Shown here: positions 1-12,200 of the stretch, one piece after another
Layout: every line of letters starts with the position of its first letter
Numbering within the stretch: the first letter of the stretch is position 1
Origin: Lepas anatifera
Taxonomy: Eukaryota > Arthropoda > Thecostraca > Lepadidae
Assembly (NCBI GenBank): GCA_034440635.1
Contig: JAOTON010001570.1
Coordinates: 744,001 to 808,000, forward strand
Direction of reading: 5' to 3'
DNA: 64,000 bases
Made by a program: the position numbers and the translations under genes
Notes under the pieces: model-generated
Told to the model about the DNA's origin: nothing
Seen by the model: only the letters and a program-made list of their open reading frames with translations
Databases searched by the model: none

Positions 1-113
1 ATACCGCATCAGTAATAAATAAACATAAAACATCACATCCCCGACACTCAGCCCTAGAACCAGACCTCCACCGTCCGCCGGCCCGCCATCCCCGCACACC
101 GTCGGCCTCTCAC
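1..113 (-). other. CSDE1 intron 9 (start only)
   Basis: The minus strand reads GTGAGAGG directly after exon 9, a good 5' splice site. Nothing else is recognisable before the window edge. Confidence 0.6.
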
Positions 114-283
114 CTCAGGCGCACCACCTGGGTGGCAGACGACCTGCCGGTGCGGTGGGAGGTGATGACGCCGAACTCCACCTCATCTCCTTCACGCAGC
201 GTCACCCCCGTCCGCCACCTCGCTGATGTGGAAGAACAGCTTCTTGCCCTCCTCGTGCTCGTACGACAGAAATCCGTAGTCAT
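114..283 (-). CDS. CSDE1: CSDE1 exon 9: last cold-shock domain in the window
   Basis: Encodes the second half of a canonical cold-shock domain: DYGFLSYEHEEGKKLFFHIS, then a GDEVEFGV strand, then HRTGRSSATQVVRLR. It aligns with the FGFINYEVGDSKKLFF region of human CSDE1. The acceptor is CCGCCAG at 284-285 and the donor GTGAGAGG at 113. The run of five C on the plus strand at 205-209 makes a +1 shift that puts a TGA in frame; with four, the reading GVTLREGDEVEF is restored in phase. This is best read as a homopolymer assembly error, but a real frameshift is not excluded. Exon phase otherwise matches exon 8 (1 base carried over). Confidence 0.85.
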
Positions 284-3200
284 CTGGCGGCGGGGCGGAC
301 AGAGCTGTGGAGTCGGTCCAAGCGGGCAGAGCGGAAGAGCGCAGAGGGATGGGGAGGAAGGATTTCGGCGTCCTGCGTGTTCACGGACATCCCTTTTCCT
401 CAGTGAAATTTGAGCTTCGATACGCTGTTTATTGTCGAGGTATTGTAGCTACCCTTTGCTACCCCTGCTGTCGTGTGATACCGCATAGTATCACTCACGT
501 GGAACATAAGCAATTCCAAGTTCATAAAAACACATTGAAATGAATACACATACACACAAGGCCACTGATGCGTGCGCTTCCTTGTAGGCGATATCATATG
601 GGCTGATTTTCCAGGTTAACGTGGTGGTATAGAAGATAAACTCACTTCCGTTTTTGAGGGCGTCAACGGTAGCCCGCATCCGTTTGCGGAATATTTTGAC
701 ATTGGCGGCGCGGTTGGTGCCCTCCTCCACCTGGAAAGGTGACAGAGTCGCCCACCTGCAGGTACTCCTTCTTGTTGACCAGCGAGGTGATACCAAACTC
801 GTAGGCGGTGCCCACCTCCTCTGGCGACGGCGAAGCGACAGCTGTCAGCGGCGCTTCCAGTGTCCATCCGATTACTCTCTACACAGGGCGCTACTGGGCA
901 ACACATTACAGCCAGGCTGACAGCAGGGTGACAGCATCACACACCCTGTAGCTCCGTGACAGCTAGGATCCACGTCACCGCCCTACCCGGCGTGTGGCGC
1001 CCTCTCACCTGTGGTGTTGGCCTGCACCAGGCCGGCGTAGGCGGTCTGGACGGGGTCGACACTGCGCAGCGGCCGCACCACGATGCCGTCCAGCAGCTCG
1101 GGCAACACCACCGGCGCCGGCAGCGTGCCCACCGGCAGGGTGGTCACGTTCTCGGCGGCCACGCGGCCCTGGCTGCCGGCCCGGCTCAGCGTGTACTGCA
1201 CTTCGTCACCCAGCTGCAGGGCGTCCGGGTCGCCGCGGAACGTGCTGCCCGACAGCCGCGCCGTTAGAGATAGAGCAGCTATCTTAGCTGAGAGAAAACC
1301 CCTGACTAATGCCAGATCGCGAATATATATTTCCTGTACGTTAAATATAGACTATATATACGTACACATATATGCATACGTAATATTTCTAGTTTTCTCG
1401 GGTAAATGACGAGGAATTTCACGGACTTTGGAAGTCTTACAAAAACACTCGCTCACTCTTCACCCGTTCTGTCTGAAACTTCCTCACTGAGATGGTTCCA
1501 CATTCCCTTGAAAACTCAAAGGGTTCCATACAGCTTAACCTGAGTTTCTAGGCAGTTGGTAATCCCGTTCACAAGGGGGAGACACTGGGGCGCAAACGTA
1601 GAGCTATGCCTATCAACAGGAACAACACCGACAGGCGCACATCCCAGGCAGGGCAGCAACGACCCTGAACCGGTTCTCATGCACGGAGGTCTAAAGGTCC
1701 CTGGTGTCAGAATCGTCCGTTTTGCTTATTAAAATACTTAACACGACACATTTCGTACTTCCAGTGCCTGGACTGATCATAAACCCCGCTTATCATCCGG
1801 CGTCCACAAGTACCGCAGCAGCCTCTCACCTGTAGTGGAAGAAGATCTCGCGGTCGTGCTGCAGCGTCTCGATGAAGCCGAAGTTCTCCTTGAGCGCGGC
1901 GATGTAGCCCTGGTAGACGGAGCCCGGCTGCAGGCTGTCGCGCTCCCTCCTCTCGGCTCTCTCCGCTCTCTCCGCTCTCTCGGGTCTCTCGGCCCTCTCC
2001 GGCCGCTCCGCGCGCTGCGTAACCGACACCTCGGCCGCCCACATGTTCTTGGTGGGCCGCGACTGCATCAGGTTGAAGGTGACGGTGTCGCCCTGACGCG
2101 GGCTGTGGCGCGGGTCGGTGGCGTTATGGGAGAAGCTGACGGTGGTCGGCTCGCCGCCCGACGGCGTGTACGAGATCAGACCGCCCTCGTTCGACTTGTC
2201 GCCGCTGCCGTTGGCGGCCCCGCGGCCCGGGGAGCGCGAGAACTTGGACGACGGCTCGCGGCTGACGGTGCCGCTGAGGTCAGCCTGCACCAGCGTCTCG
2301 AACTTCACCGTGCCCGGCGGCAGTCGGCGGATCCTGATGGCCGCCTGACGCCCGGCGATCTTGGGGTCGGGCACCACGGTGAACTCGACCTCGTCCTTGT
2401 TCTGCAGGCCGCGCTCCGGGTCCACCATCTCCGACAGGTGGAAGAAGAGGTTCTGGTCGCGCTCCACGCAGCGGATGAAGCCGTAGCTGTGCTCCTTGAC
2501 GGAGAGCAGCACGCCCTGCTCGCGTTTCTCGCCGGAGACGACGAACGACTGGTCGAGCAGCGAGATGCCGGTGGCGCGTTTCAGCTTGTCGCGGCGGTCG
2601 GTGGCCACGTTGAACTGCACCCAGTCGCCGTGGCGCAAAGTGAAGCTGCCCTTCAGGTCGCGCTCGCCGAACGGCACCTCGACCACGTCCGAGCTGACCG
2701 CGTCCGAGTCCTTGGCGCTGCTGCGGTAGAGAATCCGGCCCGGCATCGGGTCCTGGCGGGGACACGCCGCGCCGTCAGACAGTCTGCCACAGCACTTGGT
2801 GGCACCAGACACAGCTACCTAGTCAGACAAGCGACATACGCGTCGTAACAAGGGCGGCGGGGACCCGGACCCCTCTTTTCATTAAACATTTCCGATTTCA
2901 GCCGGGTTGGGAAAAACAAAATATTGTAACTAGCCAGTAAAGAAATAAACCAAAATCCGAACAGGTAGTTATTGGGCTTTAGGGCGCACCTGCATGCGAA
3001 GGTTATATAGCGCCCATAACGTTTCGTTTTTTTCTAGAATGGAGAGTTTATGGTCACGAGAAGCAAGTTAAGGATTGACTGACCCCTGACAGACTTGACT
3101 GATTTATTGACTGATTGAGTGACTACGCTTGTGCCGTTACTCACAAGCCCTTACTAATACAGCATACGCAGTCTGAATGCATAATTACGGCATCCAGACT

Positions 3201-6200
3201 CCAACCTCGTTACACATGCCACATTCAATCCGCAGAACCACGACGGAGACCGGACTTACTTTTACTCTACAGAAACGCTGCCCACCCAGTTTACGAGTAG
3301 GTTTAACACAAGAAGCACTGACATTGCTGTCAACGGCGTCCGACAGGGCCTTGATGACCTGACGCCCTTGATCTCATCGTCATCGATATCCTCGAAGACG
3401 ACAGAGCCCTCCTTCAGATGCGTGATGTTGGTGGCCACTTCCTTGCCCTGCCGGAGAACAGGCCGTGAGCGACGGTACACAGAGTAGCGCAACAGAAGAA
3501 TCAACCGACGACCGAGACTACAGCTAACGATTTTGCTGGTAACATCACTGAGGCCTACTGCCTGAGGTGACATACTGCCGCCATAGGGACACAGTGGCAC
3601 ACGATAATCATACTGCAAGCTGTCGCCGAGACGAGTGCACAACAGCACGGCGGGGGAACTCCCACCTGCACCGTCTGGATGTTGAACTGGACCTCGTCGC
3701 CCAGCTTGATGGACTTGTCTCCGTCTATGGAGGCGGTGCTGAACACTATCTCGCGCACCACGTCCGCACGCTCGATAAAGCCGCCCCGCTTGTCGGGCTG
3801 CAGCGAGCACACCACGCCCTTGTACGCGATCGGGTTGGCCGGGTTCTCCAGGCGAACGTTGTGCGCCGCCAGGTTACCCGTCCTGGGAACACAAGGACGC
3901 ACTGCCAGGTTACCCGTCCTGGGAACACAAGGACGCACAGCCAGGTTACCCGTCCTGGGAACACAAGGACGCACAGCCAGGTTACCCGTCCTGGGAACAC
4001 AAGGACGCACCGCCAGGTTACCCGTCCTGGGAACACAAGGACGCACAGCCAGGTTACCCGTCCTGGGAACACAAGGACGCACAGCCAGGTTACCCGTCCT
4101 GGGAACACAAGGACGCACAGCCAGGTTACCCGTCCTGGGAACACAAGGACGCACAGCCAGGTTACCCGTCCTGGGAACACAAGGACGCACAGCCAGGTTA
4201 CCCGTCCTGGGAACACAAGGACGCACAGCCAGGTTACCCGTCCTGGGAACACAAGGACGCACCGCCAGGTTACCCGTCCTGGGAACACAAGGACACACAG
4301 CCAGGTTACCCGTCCTGGGAACACAAGGACGCACAGCCAGGTTACCCGTCCTGGGAACACAAGGACGCACCGCCAGGTTACCCGTCCTGGGAACACAAGG
4401 ACGCACCGCCAGGTTTACCCTGTCCTGGGAACACAAGGACGCACAGCCAGGTTACCCGTCCTGGGAACACAAGGACGCACAGCCAGGTTACCCGTCCTGG
4501 GAACACAAGGACGCACAGCCAGGTTACCCGTCCTGGGAACACAAGGACGCACAGCCAGGTTACCCGTCCTGGGAACACAAGGACGCACCGCCAGGTTACC
4601 CGTCCTGGGAACACAAGGACGCACAGCCAGGTTACCCGTCCTGGGAACACAAGGACGCACAGCCAGGTTACCCGTCCTGGGAACACAAGGACGCACCGCC
4701 AGGTTACCCGCCCTGGGAACACAAGGACGCACAGCCAGGTTACCCGTCCTGGGAACACAAGGACGCACAGCCAGGTTACCCGTCCTGGGAACACAAGGAC
4801 GCACCGCCAGGTTACCCGTCCTGGGAACACAAGGACGCACCGCCAGGTTACCCGTCCTGGGAACACAAGGACGCACAGCCAGGTTACCCGTCCTGGGAAC
4901 ACAAGGACGCACAGCCAGGTTACCCGTCCTGGGAACACAAGGACGCACAGCCAGGTTACCCGTCCTGGGAACACAAGGACGCACCGCCAGGTTACCCGTC
5001 CTGGGAACACAAGGACGCACAGCCAGGTTACCCGTCCTGGGAACACAAGGACGCACAGCCAGGTTACCCGTCCTGGGAACACAAGGACGCACCGCCAGGT
5101 TACCCGTCCTGGGAACACAAGGACGCACCGCCAGGTTACCCGTCCTGGGAACACAAGGACGCACAGCCAGGTTACCCGTCCTGGGAACACAAGGACGCAC
5201 AGCCAGGTTACCCGTCCTGGGAACACAAGGACGCACAGCCAGGTTACCCGTCCTGGGAACACAAGGACGCACAGCCAGGTTACCCGTCCTGGGAACACAA
5301 GGACGCACAGCCAGGTTACCCGTCCTGGGAACACACGGACGCACAGCCAGGTTACCCGTCCTGGGAACACAAGGACGCACAGCCAGGTTACCCGTCCTGG
5401 GAACACAAGGACGCACAGCCAGGTTACCCGTCCTGGGAACACAAGGACGCACAGCCAGGTTACCCGTCCTGGGAACACACGGACGCACAGCCAGGTTACC
5501 CGTCCTGGGAACACACGGACGCACAGCCAGGTTACCCGTCCTGGGAACACACGGACGCACAGCCAGGTTACCCGTCCTGGGAACACAAGGACGCACAGCC
5601 AGGTTACCCGTCCTGGGAACACAAGGAAGCGCCGCCAGGTTACCCGTCCTGGGAACACAAGGACGCGATCTGTTCTGCCCGGAATCGAACAACATATAAC
5701 TGGGGAGGAGGGAGGGGGGAAGTACGTGATTTGGGACCATGACAGGCCTAAAAAATAATTTGTTAGCAAACTTAAATTAAGTTGTAGTAATACATTGTTT
5801 GCAAATTTTGAGCAATGAAAAGAAAGAAAATAAATATCAATGAATTATTCGGTTTAATCGAACGAAGCTCCCACACACCAAAAAAGTCATAATAACATCA
5901 ACAAAGATAAGCTGACAGGTGTAGCATCTAAGAGTGAAGAGGGTGCGTACCTGGGATCGGTGGACACCAGTACAGGCTAGGCTAGGCTGGGCGAGTCAGC
6001 ATCTAGGGGTGGAGTGGGTGCGTACCTGGGGTCGTTGGACATCAGTACAGGCTAGGCTAGGCTGGGCGAGTCAGCATCTAGGGGTGGAGTGGGTGCGTAC
6101 CTGGGGTCGTTGGACATCAGTACTAGGCTAGGCTGGGCGAGTCAACATCTAGGGGTGGAGTGGGTGCGTACCTGGGGTCGTTGGACATCAGTACAGGCTA

Positions 6201-9200
6201 GGCTAGGCTGGGCGAGTCAACATCTAGGGGTGGAGCGGGTGCGTACCTGGGGTCGTTGGACATCAGTACAGGCTAGGCTAGGCTGGGCGAGTCAGCATCT
6301 AGGGGTGGAGCGGGTGCGTACCTGGGGTCGTTGGACATCAGTACAGGCTAGGCTAGGCTGGGCGAGTCAGCATCTAGGGGTGGAGTGGGTGCGTACCTGG
6401 GGTCGTTGGACATCAGTACAGGCTAGGCTAGGCTGGGCGAGTCAGCATCTAGGGGTGGAGCGGGTGCGTACCTGGGGTCGTTGGACATCAGTACAGGCTA
6501 GGCTAGGCTGGGCGAGTCAGCATCTAGGGGTGGAGCGGGTGCGTACCTGGGGTCGTTGGACATCAGTACAGGCTAGGCTAGGCTGGGCGAGTCAACATCT
6601 AGGGGTGGAGTGGGTGCGTACCTGGGGTCGTTGGACATCAGTACAGGCTAGGCTAGGCTGGGCGAGTCAGCATCTAGGGGTGGAGCGGGTGCGTACCTGG
6701 GGTCGTTGGACATCAGTACAGGCTAGGCTAGGCTGGGCGAGTCAGCATCTAGGGGTGGAGCGGGTGCGTACCTGGGGTCGTTGGACATCAGTACAGGCTA
6801 GGCTAGGCTGGGCGAGTCAGCATCTAGGGGTGGAGCGGGTGCGTACCTGGGGTCGTTGGACATCAGTACAGGCTAGGCTAGGCTGGGCGAGTCAGCATCT
6901 AGGGGTGGAGCGGGTGCGTACCTGGGGTCGTTGGACATCAGTACAGGCTAGGCTAGGCTGGGCGAGTCAGCATCTAGGGGTGGAGCGGGTGCGTACCTGG
7001 GGTCGTTGGACATCAGTACAGGCTAGGCTAGGCTGGGCGAGTCAGCATCTAGGGGTGGAGCGGGTGCGTACCTGGGGTCGTTGGACATCAGTACAGGCTA
7101 GGCTAGGCTGGGCGAGTCAACATCTAGGGGTGGAGTGGGTGCGTACCTGGGGTCGGTGGACACCAGTACAGGCTAGGCTAGGCTGGGCGAGTCAACATCT
7201 AGGGGTGGAGTGGGTGCGTACCTGGGGTCGGTGGACATCAGCTAAGGCTGAGGCAGGTGAGTGCCTGGGGCTAGTGGACATCCGGAGACTGAGGAGGGAG
7301 CGTAGCGGAAGTTGGTGGCCATATAGAGCCCAGAGCGGGTACGTACCTGGGGTTGGTGGACATCTGAAAGCTGACCAAGTCTCCGACAGACAAACTGACA
7401 TGGCCCTCCACGTCCTCCTTGCCGTAGGGCAGGAAGAAGCACTCGCCGCGGTTCTCGTAGCTGATGCGGCCGTGCTGCGGCGCCGAGCTGGTGCTGGTGG
7501 AGCTGATCTCTGTGGTGACGTTCCCTGTCACGCGCTCCTCACTCAGCACCTGTGGCGTCTGACAGCACAACCGGCAGTCACGTTAGATCGGTCGGGGTCC
7601 GTCACACGCACTATAGCACAGCGGGCAGTCACGTCAGACGGGTCGGCGTCCGTCACACGCACTATAACACAGCGGGCAGTCACGTCAGACGAGTCGGCGT
7701 CCGTCACACGCACTATAACACAGCGGGCAGTCACGTCAGACGGATCGGCGTCCGTCACACGCACTATAACACAGCGGGCAGTCACGTCAGACGAGTCGGC
7801 GTCCGTCACACGCACTATAACACAGCGGGCAGTCACGTCAGACGGATCGGCGTCCGTCACACGCACTATAACACAGCGGGCAGTCACGTCAGACGAGTCG
7901 GCGTCCGTCACACGCACTATAACACAGCGGGCAGTCACGTCAGACGAGTCGGCGTCCGTCACACGCACTATAACACAACCGGCAGTCACGTCAGACGAGT
8001 CGGGGTCCGTCACACGCACTATGGCACAGCGGGCAGTCACGTCAGACGGGTCGGCGTCCGTCACACGCACTATAACACAGCGGGCAGTCACGTCAGACGA
8101 GTCGGCGTCCGTCACACGCACTATAACACAGCGGGCAGTCACGTCAGACGAGTCGGCGTCCGTCACACGCACTATAACACAGCGGGCAGTCACGTCAGAC
8201 GAGTCGGCGTCCGTCACACGCACTATAACACAGCGGGCAGTCACGTCAGACGAGTCGGCGTCCGTCACACGCACTATAACACAGCGGGCAGTCACGTCAG
8301 ACGAGTCGGCGTCCGTCACACGCACTATAACACAGCGGGCAGTCACGTCAGACGAGTCGGGGTCCGTCACACGCACTATAACACAGCGGGCAGTCACGTC
8401 AGACGAGTCGGGGTCCGTCACACGCACTATAACACAGCGGGCAGTCACGTCAGACGAGTCGGGGTCCGTCACACGCACTATAACACAGCGGGCAGTACGT
8501 CAGACGAGTCGGCGTCCGTCACACGCACTATAACACAGCGGGCAGTCACGTCAGACGGGTCGGGGTCCGTCACACGCACTATAACACAGCGGGCAGTCAC
8601 GTCAGACGAGTCGGGGTCCGTCACACGCACTATAACACAGCGGGCAGTCACGTCAGACGAGTCGGGGTCCGTCACACGCACTATAACACAGCGGGCAGTC
8701 ACGTCAGACGGGTCGGCGTCCGTCACACGCACTATAACACAGCGGGCAGTCACGTCAGACGAGTCGGCGTCCGTCACACGCACTATAACACAGCGGGCAG
8801 TCACGTCAGACGAGTCGGCGTCCGTCACACGCACTATAACACAGCGGGCAGTCACGTCAGACGAGTCGGCGTCCGTCACACGCACTATAACACAGCGGGC
8901 AGTCACGTCAGACGAGTCGGCGTCCGTCACACGCACTATAACACAGCGGGCAGTCACGTCAGACGAGTCGGGGTCCGTCACACGCACTATAACACAGCGG
9001 GCAGTCACGTCAGACGAGTCGGCGTCCGGTCGCAAGCACTATAGACAGCGGGGTGAGGGGGATCACGTCAGACGGGTCAGGGTCCGTCACACGCAATTCA
9101 ACACAGTGGACAGTCACGTCAGACCGGTCGGCGTCCGTCACACGCACTATAACACAGCGGGCAGTCACGTCAGACGAGTCGGCGTCCGTCACACGCACTA

Positions 9201-12200
9201 TAACACAGCGGGCAGTCACGTCAGACGAGTCGGCGTCCGTCACACGCACTATAACACAGCGGGCAGTCACGTCAGACGAGTCGGCGTCCGTCACACGCAC
9301 TATAACAGCGGGCAGTCACGTCAGACGAGTCGGGGTCCGTCACACGCACTATAACACAGCGGGCAGTCACGTCAGACGGGTCGGCGTCCGTCACACGCAC
9401 TATAACACAGCGGGCAGTCACGTCAGACGAGTCGGCGTCCGTCACGCACTATAACACAGCGGGCAGTCACGTCAGACGAGTCGGGGTCCGTCACACGCAC
9501 TATAGCACAGCGGGCAGTCACGTCAGACGGGTCGGGGTCCGTCACACGCACTATAACACAGTGGGCAGTCACGTCAGACGGGTCGGCGTCCGTCACACGC
9601 ACTATAACACAGCGGACAGTCACGTCAGACGAGTCGGCGTCCGTCACACGCACTATAACACAGCGGGCAGTCACGTCAGACGGGTCGGCGTCCGTCACAC
9701 GCACTATAACACAGCGGGCAGTCACGTCAGACGAGTCGGCGTCCGTCACACGCACTATAACACAGCGGGCAGTCACGTCAGACGAGTCGGCGTCCGTCAC
9801 ACGCACTATAACACAGCGGGCAGTCACGTCAGACGAGTCGGCGTCCGTCACACGCACTATAACACAGCGGGCAGTCACGTCAGACGAGTCGGGGTCCGTC
9901 ACACGCACTATAACACAGCGGGCAGTCACGTCAGACGAGTCGGCGTCCGTCACACGCACTATAACACAGCGGGCAGTCACGTCAGACGAGTCGGCGTCCG
10001 TCACGCACTATAACACAGCGGGCAGTCACGTCAGACGAGTCGGGGTCCGTCACACGCACTATAACACAGCGGGCAGTCACGTCAGACGAGTCGGCGTCCG
10101 TCACACGCACTATAACACAGCGGGGTGAGGGGAATCACGTCAGACGGGTCGGGGTCCGGCACACGCACTTCAACACAGCGGGCAGTCACGTCAGACGAGT
10201 CGGCGTCCGTCACACGCACTATAACACAGCGGGGTGAGGGGAATCACGTCAGACGGGTCGGGGTCCGGCACACGCACTTCAACACAGCGGGCAGTCACGT
10301 CAGACGAGTCGGCGTCCGTCACACGCACTATAACACAGCGGGGTGAGGGGAATCACGTCAGACGGGTCGGGGTCCGGCACACGCACTTCAACACAGCGGG
10401 CAGTCACGTCAGACGGGTCGAGGTCCGTCACACGCACTATAAGACAGCGGGCAGTAACATCAGATAAACTACTTTCAGCAAACTTTCTCTGGCTAATCAT
10501 TTCCCAGTGGAAGCCGGATCAAAGTTATAGTACAAATGCAATTCTTATTTACATTTAAACTATATCTTATCTTTCAAGTCTGATCGATATGCTATTCAAC
10601 GGCAGCCACCGTTCAACATTCCTCCTCAGCACTGCTTCAACCACTAACACAGAATAACGTTGCAATCGGACCTGGCGCCGTTTGGTGACACGTCTAAAAC
10701 AGTGCTACAGATCCGTTCGGACGCCGCTCACCACCTCTGGGGATATTTTGGAGACGCTGGAGGCGATGGGCTTGCCGTTGCGCCTGTCGTAGGTCATCTC
10801 AAACTCCACCGGGTCTCCGACGCGCAGGTGTTCGATGGTGCCGTCGAACTGGCTGAAGTGGAAGAACAGCCGCGCCTGGCGGTCGCAGCACTGTATAAAG
10901 CCGTACGAGTTCTGCCGGAGGAGAGGGGCCGGCGTCAGTGCCGAAGATGGCGCTGCTGTCGACGGCTTCACGTGGAATGGCTGCAGATTGAATGTGCCCT
11001 GCCGACTGACGACGTATCCAGCGACGCCATGATCCAAGGCAAGCGCTATCATCCTCCATCTTCTACATTAGGCTGAGTAACGGCATCGCCCTCATCACAG
11101 CCTGGTAACTGCAGGCTTGATCTAATTCTAAATACCTTAATTAAATGCAGATGTTAATCGTATGGAGTATCAGAGAGGGAGGACAACATAGTGCATATAT
11201 TCCCGAACGCAATCTACCTCAGATCAGGCCCACACGAAGACATGAAGCCAGGCACATCTGTCAGACTTTTCTGCTCTACCCGTCAAGTAACGACAATAAT
11301 TCTCGGCGTAGGCAGTTTCGCGAGTATTTAACACGCGCATTGACGGGGGTCTGAGCCACCTTCGCATTGACGGGGGGCGGGTACCCGCCCCCCTAAGATC
11401 TCGAGAACCACGGTAGGTAGCGAAAAACGGTAAACGGCGTTGGGCTGCCCATCCACTTCTCCATCGAAAACATTTGAACCATTTTTTTGTCAGGTCACAT
11501 TTAAGGTCACGAGAGGTCAAAACATGCCCGTCATAGGGATAACATGTAAAATTCAGTTTTTCGGGCATTACATCTGAACAAGTAAAGATAGAGCAAAACG
11601 ACTTGAACTATATGAATCCTCTTAGCAAGCCGAATCGAATGATATATAATTTGACCTTGCTAGGTCAAATCAAGGATTTGACCTGACCTGAGGTCAGGTC
11701 AGGGTCAAATTATATAAAATGCATATCATTAGAACCGCAAAGCCAAGGCGAGTCTAATGAAGCTAAAATAAACGCTCTATCACCATCCGTTACTGAGTTA
11801 TTCAGTAAAAACCATATTTCCCATGTATTACCAATGGAGAAGTCATGCTTCGTACCTGACTTTAGGTCATCGATATCAAAAGGACCGGAAAATATTTTAG
11901 AGAACTCGGTGGGGCCATTATGTGATATGAGTTTCAATCGGATAAGTTCACCCTGCTCCGACTAATGCTATCTTAAACTTTTTTTGAGGTCGGGTCACTT
12001 GACCTGTACTGGTGACCTGACCTGAGATGACCTAACCTTAAAATTTTCACAGAAGTTGTAAAAATGATGAGGGACAAGGTATACCAAGTACGGCGGCGCT
12101 ACGCGCCGCCGTTTTTCTACCATCTCCGAAAAACCCGAGGGGGCGGGTACCCGCCCCCGTCAATGCGCGTGTTAAATTTGTATAATATTCAGAACTCACC

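Noticed and set aside
3567..5742. Plus-strand open frames of about 690-710 codons and minus-strand frames of 440-460 codons across the 36-bp array
   Set aside because: The unit length is a multiple of three and lacks stops in several frames, so length is automatic. Only the minus frame joined to exon 4 has any biological link.
6089..9354. Plus-strand open frames of 814 and 600 codons across the 75-bp and 51-bp arrays
   Set aside because: Antisense to CSDE1 and made only of repeat units; no start context, domain or homology.
3869..10467. CRISPR-like direct repeats
   Set aside because: Units are head to tail with no unique spacers, in a eukaryotic gene intron.
11328..12175. AGGTCA repeats in MITE A as an ecdysone response element of CSDE1
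   Set aside because: The same blocks occur in intergenic copies, so they belong to the element and not to CSDE1 regulation; kept only as a family-level finding.
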